NCBI GenBank assembly: GCA_016792625.1
Contig: JAEUKK010000100.1
Location: forward strand, 62,001-126,000
Direction: 5' to 3'
Length of the DNA stretch: 64,000 bases
Source of the DNA: Deltaproteobacteria bacterium
GTDB lineage: Bacteria; Myxococcota_A; UBA796; UBA2385
The translations under genes were made by a program, and so were the position numbers. Every line of letters starts with the position of its first letter. Within the stretch, counting starts at the first letter, position 1. Under the pieces are notes generated by a model. That model made no database searches and was not told where the DNA came from. It was given only the letters and a program-made list of their open reading frames with translations. This document shows, one piece after another, positions 1 through 8,348 of the stretch.

Positions 1-3000
1 GACGAGCTGGTCCTGGGCACGCTGGGCGACGCGCCGGCCGGCGCCCTGAGCGGTGGGCTCGCATTGCTCATCGATCCGGCGGGCCTCGGGCAGCAGCCGG
101 CGCGCGCCGCCGCCTTCGCCCAGATCGCCGGCACCACCGCCCGCGGCGAGCTGAGCTCGGCCGTCGCCCTGGCCGACTTTGACGAAGATGGCCTGCTGGA
201 CATCGCGCTCGGCGCACCCTACGCCTCGGACGGCCTGCCGGTCTCGGGCAGCGTATCGGTCTTCTCGGACGCGGGTGGTCTGGTGGGGATCGTGCGAAGC
301 GACGCCGCCGACGCCCTCCTCAGCGCGGACAGCGCCGGGGCGGGCATGGGGGCCAGCCTCGCCGTCGACCGCAGCGGAGAGAGCCCCGCCCTCTGGGTCG
401 GCGCCCCGTCCGCCTCGGCGGGCGCCCCCACCGGCGCTGGGCTGGTCGCCCGCTTCGACGCGCCCCTGGGCTCGCCGACCCTCAGCCTCAGCGAGGCCGC
501 GCTCTTGCTGCAGGGGGCGGAGATCGGCGCTGGGCTCGGTCGGGCCGCCGTCTTCGGCCCCCGTCAGGATGGTCTGCTCGGCCTGGAGCTCATCGTCGGC
601 GCGCCATTTGTCAGCGGAGCGACCCGGCCGCGGGTGGGCGCGGTCTACCGGGCGCCCCTGCTCAGCGCCTTCGCAGATGACGATCTGGACGGCTTTGTCG
701 CCTATGCGAGCGGGGGGCCCGACTGCGATGACCAAGATCCGGCGGTCCACCCCGCGGCCCTCGAGGTGGCCAACCGCGTCGATGACGACTGCGACGGCTG
801 GACCGATGGGCTGGTGCTTGTGCGCACCGAGGCCGACGGCTTCGACTGGGACGTCGAAGAGGAGCTCGGCGGCCCGCCCAGCGCGGGTTTTGACTTCGAG
901 GACGCCCCGTCGGGGGCCGATCTGCGCACGCGCTACGCCGCCGCGGGCCTCGAGCTGGTGCCGGGCGTGGCGGTCAGCGCCGCCGCGGAGGCCTGGGGTG
1001 CGCCGGCCCGCGGCGCTCGATGCGCGGCCCATGTGGCGGGTGGGCCCGGCGCGGCCTTAGAGCTGCGTTTTGATGCACCGGTGGACGCGATCGGCCTGCG
1101 GGTGCTCGACCTCGCCGACGAGCTGCTGGTCAGCGCGGAGCTCGCCGGGGCGCCGCGCTTCGTGGACCTCTCGATGCGCGCCCCAGGCGAAGATCTGCCG
1201 GGTGGGGCTTTTGTCGGCTTTACCTTCGCCGAGAGCGTCGACGCGCTGCGGCTGCGGACCCCTGGCGCCGACGCCTTTGGGATCGACGATCTGGAGGTGA
1301 TCTGGGCAGCCGACACCGACGCGGATGGGGACGGGTACACCGACCGGGAAGGGGACTGCGATGACGCCGATCCGGCCATCTCACCGGCCGCGGCGGAAGA
1401 CCTCGAGAACGGCGTGGATGACGACTGCGACGGCGTGATCGACGGGGGCGACCTGCTGGTCTGGCCCGACCCGGTGGAGTTTGAGGTCGGCTCGGGCATC
1501 GACGCCGAGATCGTCGACTTTGAGGACCTCACCGTCGGCAGCCAGCCCACCGACATCTACCGCCTGCTTGGGGTCGAGCTCGACGGGACCTTGCGCGTCC
1601 TGACCTCGGTGGACGACGCCGATCCACGTGACCTGCGGGGCGGGCGCGCCTTGGGCGCCGCGGCGACCGTGCGCTTCACCGAGGTGCAGCCCGCGGTGGG
1701 ATTTTGGGCTCTCGACGTAGAGGGTCCGCTGGCGGTGCGCGGCTGGGCTGACGGCGTGCTGCTCTACGATGAGGTGGTCGACGCCGGCGGAGATGACGTC
1801 AGCGGCGGTGTCTTCGTCGGGTTCCGCTTCGACTTTGGGGTCGACACCTTAGAGATTGAGAGCACCACGGTGGGGGACGTCTGGGGCTTGGACGACCTGA
1901 CCTTCTCGGTGCTCGGCCTCGATGACGCCGACGGAGACGGTCTGACCGAGGCCGAAGGTGACTGTGATGACGCGGACGGAGGGGTCGGGCCAGGGGCGGT
2001 GGAGGTCTGGTACGACGGCATCGACGGGGACTGTGACGGCGCCAGCGACTACGACGAGGACCGCGACGGCGTCGACAGCGCGCTGTACGGCGGGCTCGAC
2101 TGTGATGACGCCGATCCAGCGGTGTCCCCCGAGGCCGAGGAGCTCTGGTACGACGGGGTCGACGGGGACTGTGACGGGGGCAGCGACTTCGACGTCGACG
2201 GGGATGGTCATGACAGCACGCTCTGGGGCGGGACCGACTGCGTCGACGCCGACCCCGACATCTCACCCTCGGCCTTCGACCGCTGGTATGACGGCATCGA
2301 CTCCGATTGCGGCGGCGAGGACGACTACGACGCCGACGGGGATGGGATCGGCGCCGGCGGCGGCCTGTCCGGCACCTTGATCGACTGCGATGACGCGGAC
2401 CCGTCCGTCTTCCCGGGCGCGGAAGAGCTGTGGTTTGACGGGCTCGATCAGGACTGCGGCGGTGACAGCGACTTTGACGTAGACGGCGATGGCTTCGACG
2501 CCGCGCTCTGGGGCGGCCTCGATTGCAACGACCTGCGGCCCGAGGTCTTCCCCGGCGCCCCGGGGGAGGTCTGCTACGACGGCGTTGATCAGGACTGCGA
2601 CGGTGGCAATGACTTCGACTGCGACGGTGACGGCTACAACAGCGATGACCACGGGGGTGCGGACTGCGATGACGCCCGACCCGACGTGCGGCCGGGTGCG
2701 GTCGACCTCCCCCGAGATGGGGTGGATCAGGACTGCGATGGCGCCCCCGAGTTCGATGACGATGGCGATGGCGTCGACGGGGTCGAAGATGGTGGGCTGG
2801 ACTGCGATGACACCGATCCCCTGATCAGCCCCTTCGCCACCGAGCTCTGGTACGACGGAGTGGACCAAAATTGCGCCGCGGACGATGACTTCGACGCGGA
2901 CGGCGATGGTCTTCGGCCCTTGGCCTTCGGTGGCCTCGACTGCGACGACACCCGCGCCCACGTCCGGCCCGGCGTGCGCGAGCTGTGGTACGACGGGGTT

Positions 3001-4248
3001 GACGCCAATTGCGACGGCGCCGATGACTTCGACGCCGACGGCGATGGCGCCCGCCCCTTGGCCTTTGGCGGCGGGGACTGCGACGACCGTTCCGCGGGCC
3101 GTGGTCCTGGCGTGCCGGAGCGCTGGTACGACGGCGTCGACCAAGACTGCGACGGCGGCAGCGACTTTGACGCGGATCGCGACGGCGGAGACCTCGCCAG
3201 CGCGGGGGGCGACGACTGCGACGACGCTGACCCCTCCCGTCGCGGCGGCTTACCTGAGATCCCGGGCGACGGAATTGATCAGGACTGCAATGGCGTAGAC
3301 GACGTCGATCTGGATGGGGATGGCGCTTGGTCCGCCGCCGACTGCGATGACGCGGACGCGACCGTCCGGCCCGGCGCCGCTGACCCTTGCGGTGACCTCG
3401 TGGACAGCGACTGCGACGGGGCGCCGGAAGAGGACTGCGATGGCGACGGCTTCGCGAGCGCAGCGGCGGGTGGCCTCGACTGCGACGACGGGGAGCCTCT
3501 GGCTTACCCCGGCGCAGTCGAGCGCTGGTACGATGGGATCGACGGCGACTGCGCGGGCGGCGACGACTTTGACCGTGACGGTGATGGTCAGCGCGCCCTC
3601 GCGGGCGGCGGCGGCGACTGTGATGACGCCGACCCCCTCCGCGGTCCGCACATCGCCAGCGATCCCTGTGACCTCCGAGACAACGACTGCGACGGTCTGG
3701 TGGATGAGGACTGCGTGGCCGACGGCGGAGGCTCGGGCGCGGACGGCGGGTCCGGTGGCTCGACCGATGGCTCGACCGACGCAGGTACGGACGGGGGTGG
3801 GTCCGGCTCCGGCGGCGGTGACACCGCCACCCCAGGGGACAGCGGCGGCGGGGATGCCGGGCCAGGCGATGGGGGCGCGGCGGACGGGGCATCTGGAGGG
3901 GGAGCCGACGCCGCCGGAGACGGCGCGGCGGACGCCGGAGATGGCGCGGCGGACGCGGCGGGTGACGGAGGTTCGGACGGCGGCGATGCCTCCGATGCAG
4001 GGGGCGCGGCGGACGACGGCGGTGCGGCCGATGGGGGCGGCGCGGGCTCCGGCGGGGGGGCGCCCTCCGAAGGCGCGGTCGGCGCGGGCGGCGGCGCGGC
4101 GCTGGCGAACCCAGCGGCCTCGGCCCCCTCGGTCAGCAAGGGGCCCGCGGGCTGCGGCTGCGCCGGTGGGGGCGCGGGTCCGGCGGGCGTCGGGGCGCTG
4201 GTCGTGGCCCTCGGGGCGCTGACGGTTCGCCGGAGGCGCCAGGGCTGA
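1..4248 (+). CDS. Large secreted repeat protein with FG-GAP-like start, 15 DCDD repeats and MYXO-CTERM-like tail (5' partial)
   Basis: The frame is open from base 1, so the start lies upstream; 1415 residues are visible. The N-terminal part has FG-GAP-like motifs (DFDEDGLLDIALG, then a second LELIVGAPF copy), as in beta-propeller surface proteins. Two related beta-rich segments follow, each beginning with a DFED-type stretch and ending in an FGIDDLE/WGLDDLT motif. They are interleaved with and followed by 15 units of the form DxDGDG, DCDD, PGA, WYDG, DCDG (about 710-3715). These acidic, Cys-containing repeats match the 'putative metal-binding' MopE-type repeats common in Myxococcota. A Gly/Asp/Ala/Ser-rich linker leads to a GCGC motif, a hydrophobic segment and RRRR at the C-terminus, a MYXO-CTERM-like surface-sorting signal. 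Ca2+ or metal binding and a surface location are inferred from the family. Confidence 0.88.
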   Translation, partial: DELVLGTLGDAPAGALSGGLALLIDPAGLGQQPARAAAFAQIAGTTARGELSSAVALADFDEDGLLDIALGAPYASDGLPVSGSVSVFSDAGGLVGIVRSDAADALLSADSAGAGMGASLAVDRSGESPALWVGAPSASAGAPTGAGLVARFDAPLGSPTLSLSEAALLLQGAEIGAGLGRAAVFGPRQDGLLGLELIVGAPFVSGATRPRVGAVYRAPLLSAFADDDLDGFVAYASGGPDCDDQDPAVHPAALEVANRVDDDCDGWTDGLVLVRTEADGFDWDVEEELGGPPSAGFDFEDAPSGADLRTRYAAAGLELVPGVAVSAAAEAWGAPARGARCAAHVAGGPGAALELRFDAPVDAIGLRVLDLADELLVSAELAGAPRFVDLSMRAPGEDLPGGAFVGFTFAESVDALRLRTPGADAFGIDDLEVIWAADTDADGDGYTDREGDCDDADPAISPAAAEDLENGVDDDCDGVIDGGDLLVWPDPVEFEVGSGIDAEIVDFEDLTVGSQPTDIYRLLGVELDGTLRVLTSVDDADPRDLRGGRALGAAATVRFTEVQPAVGFWALDVEGPLAVRGWADGVLLYDEVVDAGGDDVSGGVFVGFRFDFGVDTLEIESTTVGDVWGLDDLTFSVLGLDDADGDGLTEAEGDCDDADGGVGPGAVEVWYDGIDGDCDGASDYDEDRDGVDSALYGGLDCDDADPAVSPEAEELWYDGVDGDCDGGSDFDVDGDGHDSTLWGGTDCVDADPDISPSAFDRWYDGIDSDCGGEDDYDADGDGIGAGGGLSGTLIDCDDADPSVFPGAEELWFDGLDQDCGGDSDFDVDGDGFDAALWGGLDCNDLRPEVFPGAPGEVCYDGVDQDCDGGNDFDCDGDGYNSDDHGGADCDDARPDVRPGAVDLPRDGVDQDCDGAPEFDDDGDGVDGVEDGGLDCDDTDPLISPFATELWYDGVDQNCAADDDFDADGDGLRPLAFGGLDCDDTRAHVRPGVRELWYDGVDANCDGADDFDADGDGARPLAFGGGDCDDRSAGRGPGVPERWYDGVDQDCDGGSDFDADRDGGDLASAGGDDCDDADPSRRGGLPEIPGDGIDQDCNGVDDVDLDGDGAWSAADCDDADATVRPGAADPCGDLVDSDCDGAPEEDCDGDGFASAAAGGLDCDDGEPLAYPGAVERWYDGIDGDCAGGDDFDRDGDGQRALAGGGGDCDDADPLRGPHIASDPCDLRDNDCDGLVDEDCVADGGGSGADGGSGGSTDGSTDAGTDGGGSGSGGGDTATPGDSGGGDAGPGDGGAADGASGGGADAAGDGAADAGDGAADAAGDGGSDGGDASDAGGAADDGGAADGGGAGSGGGAPSEGAVGAGGGAALANPAASAPSVSKGPAGCGCAGGGAGPAGVGALVVALGALTVRRRRQG

Positions 4249-4249
4249 G

Positions 4250-4305
4250 GCACGCACAACGGGGCAGGATCAGCCCCGCGCGGCTCTTCTCACCGTTGTG
4301 TGTGC
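4250..4305. terminator. Hairpin between convergent genes, likely bidirectional terminator
   Basis: Arms at 4250-4262 (GCACGCACAACGG) and 4293-4305 (CCGTTGTGTGTGC) pair at 12 of 13 positions. A nested GGGGC/GCCCC stem lies at 4261-4265 and 4273-4277. The structure starts just after the stop of the repeat protein and ends just before the stop of the convergent rhomboid-like gene, so it fits a shared terminator. There is no clear T-run, so termination by the hairpin alone is unproven. Confidence 0.55.
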
Positions 4306-4309
4306 GCGC

Positions 4310-5062
4310 TCAGTGCCACTGTTCGTCGGCGCCGGCCCGCGCCCTCCAGCCGCGTCCGGCGCGCCCGGGGTTCTCGTTTCCGCCCTCCAGCACCTCAAAG
4401 CGGGGCGCTGGGCGTGGGCTGCTCGGTCGGGTCGCGGCGCGCACCCGCCCGCGCGTGCCCCACCACCAGCCGAAGGCACCGGCGCTGAGCTCGCCGAGCG
4501 GGTGTGTGCCCCCGCCGCCGAAAGAGAGCAGCACACCCAGACCGACCAAGCCCGCCGCGAGGTGCTCGGCCTTGATCTCGCCCAAGAAACCGGTGCGGAG
4601 GATCTGGCCCCGCGCCGTGCCGAGGCCCGCCACCCAGACGCCGAGCACGGCGGACCCGCTGCCGATGTACAGGGCGCCGTCGTCGAGCAGGTGAGGGGGG
4701 CTGTCGAGCAGCGCCGAGCCGGCCAGCGTGACCGCCGCGGTGAGCACATTGCCGGCCAAGCCGGCGAAGAAGAAGGACTGCAGCAGCTTGCGGGTGCCCA
4801 GCCGATCCTCCATTGGAGAGACCGCGAACCACAGAATGAACAGCTGCACGGCGATCGCGCCGATGGAGCTCGGTGGCTGGAGCAGCATGGCCGTCAGCGG
4901 CTGCCACAAGAAGCCCCGCAGCAGCTGCTCGGGGACCAGCGGCAGCACCCCCGCGATCTCGCCGCCGCCGGCGTCGGCGAGCAGCACGAAGAGGATCCAC
5001 GAGACCGCGAGGATGGCCATCAGCGCCTTGACGCCGCGACCCGGCCGGGGGAGCTGGAACAT
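4310..5062 (-). CDS. Rhomboid-like multi-pass membrane protein
   Basis: A 250-residue integral membrane protein with about six hydrophobic segments. The chosen start is the ATG giving MFQLPRPGRG, directly before the first membrane segment (KALMAILAVSWILFVLL); a longer frame upstream would be Arg/Pro-rich and cover the divergent promoter. The order of features resembles intramembrane rhomboid proteases: a WQPLTAMLLQP segment, a YIGSGSAVLGVWVAG segment where the catalytic Ser motif (GxSG) is expected, and AEHLAAGLVGL where the catalytic His (HxxG) is expected. The Ser motif is not the standard GASG, so it could be an active protease with shifted spacing or an inactive rhomboid-like protein. The C-terminus after the last segment is Arg/Gly-rich and probably disordered. 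Substrate unknown. Confidence 0.7.
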   Translation of the reverse strand: MFQLPRPGRGVKALMAILAVSWILFVLLADAGGGEIAGVLPLVPEQLLRGFLWQPLTAMLLQPPSSIGAIAVQLFILWFAVSPMEDRLGTRKLLQSFFFAGLAGNVLTAAVTLAGSALLDSPPHLLDDGALYIGSGSAVLGVWVAGLGTARGQILRTGFLGEIKAEHLAAGLVGLGVLLSFGGGGTHPLGELSAGAFGWWWGTRGRVRAATRPSSPRPAPRFEVLEGGNENPGRAGRGWRARAGADEQWH

Positions 5063-5089
5063 GGGGACCACCGCGGAGGGGAGGGGCGG

Positions 5090-5118
5090 TTGGACTGCAC
5101 ACCAGCCGGTCACATAAC
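5090..5118 (+). promoter_or_regulatory. Possible sigma70-type promoter for the 5171 gene
   Basis: In the 108-bp divergent gap, TTGGAC (5090-5095) and CATAAC (5113-5118) are 17 bp apart. They match the -35/-10 consensus at 3 and 4 of 6 positions. The -10 ends 52 bp before the ATG at 5171. Seen by eye only. Confidence 0.3.
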
Positions 5119-5170
5119 GGGGCGTCCGCGGCGCGCGCCCGCCGCCGCGCCCGGTCCGCGAGGTCGCTCG

Positions 5171-6013
5171 ATGCTCCCCCGTCCCGACCTGCGCCGCTGG
5201 GCTGCTTGGCGCTTCGGTCCTCTTTTGTTCGTGCTGCCCATGTCCGGGGCGGCGCGGGCGCACCCATTTGACGCCGATCTCTATGGTCAGCAGATCGACG
5301 TGCTGATCGATGTTGACGAGCTTCGGCTGCGTGTGGCCTCAGAGGTGCCGACCCGGGTGGTGGTCGAGGACCTCGTGCGGCGCACCGGATCGGCCCGGCG
5401 AAGCCCAGCCGAGGTCGAGGCTTTTCACGGGCTCTGGCTCGGAGAGCTCATCGACGGCTTCGTGGCGCACCGGGCCGGTGCCCCGGTGGCCTGGACGCGC
5501 CGCCCACCGCCCGAGCTGAGCGCCGAGCTGCAGGCCCGCTTCGCGATCTACCGCTTTGAGCTGGCGACTGGGCTCGCCCCAGAGGCCGTCCACACCATCA
5601 ACCTCGTGGACCACAACTTCCCCGATCAGCGCGCGGTGCGGCTGCTGGACCTCCACCTGCACCCGCGCTGGCGGCTGGACGCCTGCTCCATGATCGAGGT
5701 CGGACCCGAGGGGATGGTCGAGGACCGCACTGGGCGCTGGGGTCAGCTCGCCGAGGACCGCGAGCTGCGCCTGTCCATCCAGCCCCGCCCATGGTGGCGG
5801 TGGCAGCTCGGCCGGCTCGGCCGGCTGCTGCGGGGGGCTGCCCCAGACGCGCCCCTCCCGGCCCGCGCCGCGCTGGTCGGCGAGGACCAAACCGACGTCA
5901 TGCGCGGTGTTTTCGGCTTGGGGCTGGCCGCAATGCTCGGCCTCGCCCCCATCGTGTGCGCCCTGGCTTGGCGCCGGTCGAGGAAAAGGCGCGCGCCGAG
6001 CCTTGACGGTTGA
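5171..6013 (+). CDS. Exported protein with C-terminal membrane anchor, function unknown
   Basis: 280 residues starting at an ATG 108 bp from the divergent rhomboid-like gene. An N-terminal signal segment (FGPLLFVLPMSGAARA) is followed by AHPFDADLYGQQIDVLIDVDELRLRVASEVP. This opening resembles the extracytoplasmic beta domain that precedes membrane parts in some HupE/UreJ and nickel/cobalt permease-related proteins (HP after the signal peptide, then a beta strand). One hydrophobic helix near the C-terminus (VFGLGLAAMLGLAPIVCALAW) is followed by a basic tail (RRSRKRR), so the bulk should sit outside the membrane with a short cytoplasmic tail. No catalytic motif was recognised. The stop codon lies within the lexA promoter region. 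Exact function unknown; the coding call is strong. Confidence 0.72.
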   Translation: MLPRPDLRRWAAWRFGPLLFVLPMSGAARAHPFDADLYGQQIDVLIDVDELRLRVASEVPTRVVVEDLVRRTGSARRSPAEVEAFHGLWLGELIDGFVAHRAGAPVAWTRRPPPELSAELQARFAIYRFELATGLAPEAVHTINLVDHNFPDQRAVRLLDLHLHPRWRLDACSMIEVGPEGMVEDRTGRWGQLAEDRELRLSIQPRPWWRWQLGRLGRLLRGAAPDAPLPARAALVGEDQTDVMRGVFGLGLAAMLGLAPIVCALAWRRSRKRRAPSLDG

Positions 6014-6031
6014 ATGGGTGTTCAGTAAGCT
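6003..6031 (+). promoter_or_regulatory. lexA promoter (-35 TTGACG, -10 TAAGCT)
   Basis: TTGACG (6003-6008) and TAAGCT (6026-6031) are 17 bp apart. The -35 is close to consensus and the -10 is weak. The SOS box overlaps the spacer and the -10, the expected position for a repressor that blocks its own promoter. Confidence 0.5.
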
Positions 6032-6035
6032 GAAC
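6020..6035. promoter_or_regulatory. SOS (LexA) box upstream of lexA
   Basis: GTTCAGTAAGCTGAAC is a perfect inverted repeat with 6-bp arms (GTTCAG/CTGAAC) and a 4-bp centre. It lies 54 bp before the lexA ATG. GTTCAG is the conserved core of the Myxococcus LexA site as I recall it (CTRHAMRYBYGTTCAGS); about 13 of 17 positions of that pattern match here. This supports autoregulation of lexA and a myxobacterial affiliation. Confidence 0.75.
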
Positions 6036-6089
6036 GTATCCGGCAGGGCCTCCCGCGCCCGGACCACCTTCTCCGCTTCGGAGCAGCCC

Positions 6090-6731
6090 ATGAGCACCCC
6101 CCCAGCCAACGACGAGCTGTCGCCTCGCCAGCGCGACGTGCTCGATTTCATCGCCACGATGCTCGAGCAGCGCGGCATCCCCCCGACCTACCGCGAGATC
6201 GGCGACGCCCTGGGCATCGCCTCGACCAACGGGGTTGCTGACCATGTCAAGGCCCTTGAACGCAAAGGGTTCATCGCCAAAGAGGGCGGCGGGGCCGCCC
6301 GCGGCCTGCGCCTGACCGAGAAGGCTGGCCCCACCCGCCGCGGTGACACGGTCAGCGTGCCGATCGTGGGCACTGTGGCCGCAGGGCTGCCGGTGCTGGC
6401 CGAAGAGAACTACGAGCGCAGCTTCCACATCGACCGGTCGTTGCTCCGGGGTGGTGGTCAGGTGTTCGCCCTCAAGGTCCGCGGCGACTCGATGATCGAA
6501 GAGGGCATCTTTCAAGATGACCTTGTCATCGTCCGGCGCCAAGACAGCGCGCGCAACGGTGACATCGTCGTCGCGCTCGTCGATGGCGAAGCGACGGTCA
6601 AGTTCTTTTTCCGCGAGGGCGACCGCATTCGTTTGCAGCCGGCCCACCCCACGATGGAGCCCATCTACGTCGACGGGCGGAGCACCACGCTGGTCCAAGG
6701 CGTCGTGATCGGCGTCTGGCGCGAGTACTAG
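6090..6731 (+). CDS. lexA: LexA, SOS-response repressor/protease
   Basis: 213 residues, normal length for LexA. Residues 10-75 form the winged-helix DNA-binding domain (SPRQRDVLDFI, then PPTYREIGDALGIAS). The C-terminal S24 peptidase domain has the self-cleavage site Ala98-Gly99 (VAAGLPV), the nucleophile Ser134 in RGDSMIEEG and the general base Lys171 in ATVKFFF, so autocleavage should be intact. The ATG at 6090 is chosen because it puts MSTPPANDELSPRQ at the family's usual N-terminus; upstream frame extends into the previous gene. RecA-stimulated cleavage would derepress SOS genes, and the palindromic box upstream points to autoregulation. Its neighbours show no obvious SOS role. Confidence 0.95.
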   Translation: MSTPPANDELSPRQRDVLDFIATMLEQRGIPPTYREIGDALGIASTNGVADHVKALERKGFIAKEGGGAARGLRLTEKAGPTRRGDTVSVPIVGTVAAGLPVLAEENYERSFHIDRSLLRGGGQVFALKVRGDSMIEEGIFQDDLVIVRRQDSARNGDIVVALVDGEATVKFFFREGDRIRLQPAHPTMEPIYVDGRSTTLVQGVVIGVWREY

Positions 6732-6895
6732 GCCCGCTGGGGCCCCGCCTTTCGGGCGCCGACCGGCCACAGGTCGCCACCCTGGCGCTGGCCTCAGCGC
6801 CTGGTCCCGCGTGCGGTGCCCACCTGCCCGGCGTGTGCGCCGGGGCTCGCCAACCGCGCCCCGCCGTGGGCTACCGTGCCTGAGCGGCGCCTTTT

Positions 6896-8323
6896 GTGCG
6901 CAACCCGAGGTCCTGCGTGATCGGCACCCCGCTAGGCATCCGGGCGCAGCTGCTGTGGTCGGTCGGCGCAGTCAGCCTGCTGCTCGCCATGGGCCACGCG
7001 GGGCTGTTCTGGCTCGTGCTCAAGGGCACCGAGGAAGAGCGGCGCACCGAAGAGGCGCTGGTCGCCGCGGCCCTCTTCGCTCACGGGGTGGCGGTCGGTC
7101 GGGGGCAACCCGACCCCCTTCAGCCCCTTCCTGGGCTCCGGCTCCCGCTGGCCGACGGGGTCGGGCAGCTCTGGGTTGAGCCCGCTGCGCCCCCGGCGCC
7201 GGCCAGCCCACCGCAGGTGACCGGCGCCTTGTGGGGTGACCGGGTGGTTGAGGTGCAGCGCCCGCTGGGCGCGCTCTCGCCCGGCCGCCTGCGCGTGCAG
7301 ATCCCGCTCATCAACCCGATGTTGCCGGTCGGCCCCGCGCCGCTGGCCCTCGCGCTGACCAGCCTGAGCACCTTCTTCGCCGGCGCCGCGGCGCTGGCCT
7401 GGCTCCGCTCACACCTGCTGCGGCCCCTCGACGCCTTACGCGGGCACACCGAGCGCATCGCCGCCGGAGAGTTCGGCGCCTTGCTGCCCGTGCACGGCAG
7501 CCGCGAGATCGTCGACCTTTGTGGTGCGTTCAACACGATGAGCGCGTCGCTCGACGCTTACCGCGCGCGCACCCTCGCCCAGGTCCAAGCGCTGGAGCGC
7601 GCCAACGCTGAGCTGGCCCGCGCCCAAGACGCGCTCGTGCGCAGCGCGCAGCTCGCCGGGGTTGGCCGGCTCGCCGCCGGGGTGGCCCATGAGCTCGGCA
7701 ACCCGCTGGCGGCGGCCATCGGCTACCTCGAGCTCGCCAAAGACGGCGGGGCGGGCGCCGACCCCTCCTTGGTCGAGGGGGCCCGCGGGCAGCTGCTCCG
7801 CATGGACGGCATCATCCGTGAGCTGCTCCGTTCGGCCCGCCCACCCGCGACCCCGGCGGCGCCCCACCCCTTGGGCCTCCTCGCGGCGGCCGCGGTCGAC
7901 GCGCTCCGGCCGCTGCCGGCCTTCCGCGGCGTCCATCTGCAGGTGCGCTGCCCCGAAGGTGAGGTCTGGGCTGAGGTGAGCCCTCCGCACCTCCACCAAG
8001 TGCTGATGAACCTCCTGCTCAACGCGCGCGACGCAGTCTTGGGCAAGGTCAGCGCCCAGATCGAGCTCCACGTGCGCCGCGCCGAGGGTGCCGCGGTGCT
8101 TGAGGTGGTCGACAACGGCCCCGGCTTTCCGCCCGCCTTGTTGCCGCGCCTCGGCGAGCCCTTTTTGACCACCAAGGCGCCGGGTGAGGGCAACGGCCTC
8201 GGCCTCGCGGCTTGCCTGCACTTGATGGAGGGGCAGGGCGGCAGCATGCAGCTGTGCAACCTCGCTACCGGCGGCGCGTGCGTCCGCCTCCGGCTCAACG
8301 AGGTGCGCCCTGACCTCGCCTGA
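6896..8323 (+). CDS. Membrane sensor histidine kinase (HAMP, HisKA, HATPase), NtrB-like
   Basis: 475 residues from a GTG start. Two membrane segments (about residues 17-43 and 146-170) bracket a periplasmic region. A HAMP linker and coiled coil follow, then the H-box VGRLAAGVAHELGNPLAA with phospho-acceptor His265 in the GVAHELGNPL form typical of NtrB-type kinases. The ATPase domain shows the N-box (MNLLLNARDAV), G1 (DNGPGFPP) and G2 (GEGNGLGLA) motifs. All catalytic motifs appear intact. No response regulator gene is adjacent, so this is an orphan kinase here. An alternative start is the GTG of CVIGTPLG, 7 codons downstream. Confidence 0.9.
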   Translation: MRNPRSCVIGTPLGIRAQLLWSVGAVSLLLAMGHAGLFWLVLKGTEEERRTEEALVAAALFAHGVAVGRGQPDPLQPLPGLRLPLADGVGQLWVEPAAPPAPASPPQVTGALWGDRVVEVQRPLGALSPGRLRVQIPLINPMLPVGPAPLALALTSLSTFFAGAAALAWLRSHLLRPLDALRGHTERIAAGEFGALLPVHGSREIVDLCGAFNTMSASLDAYRARTLAQVQALERANAELARAQDALVRSAQLAGVGRLAAGVAHELGNPLAAAIGYLELAKDGGAGADPSLVEGARGQLLRMDGIIRELLRSARPPATPAAPHPLGLLAAAAVDALRPLPAFRGVHLQVRCPEGEVWAEVSPPHLHQVLMNLLLNARDAVLGKVSAQIELHVRRAEGAAVLEVVDNGPGFPPALLPRLGEPFLTTKAPGEGNGLGLAACLHLMEGQGGSMQLCNLATGGACVRLRLNEVRPDLA

Positions 8324-8348
8324 GCGCGCGCGCTGGGGGCGCGGTCTT

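Noticed and set aside
4298..5170. Upstream extension of the 5171 gene across the rhomboid-like gene
   Set aside because: The extension is antisense to a membrane protein with clear helices and has no start signals; the ATG at 5171 gives a proper signal peptide.
6732..6895. A Rho-independent terminator after lexA
   Set aside because: Short GC stems exist (for example around 6746-6758) but there is no T-run and stems of that size are common by chance at this GC content.
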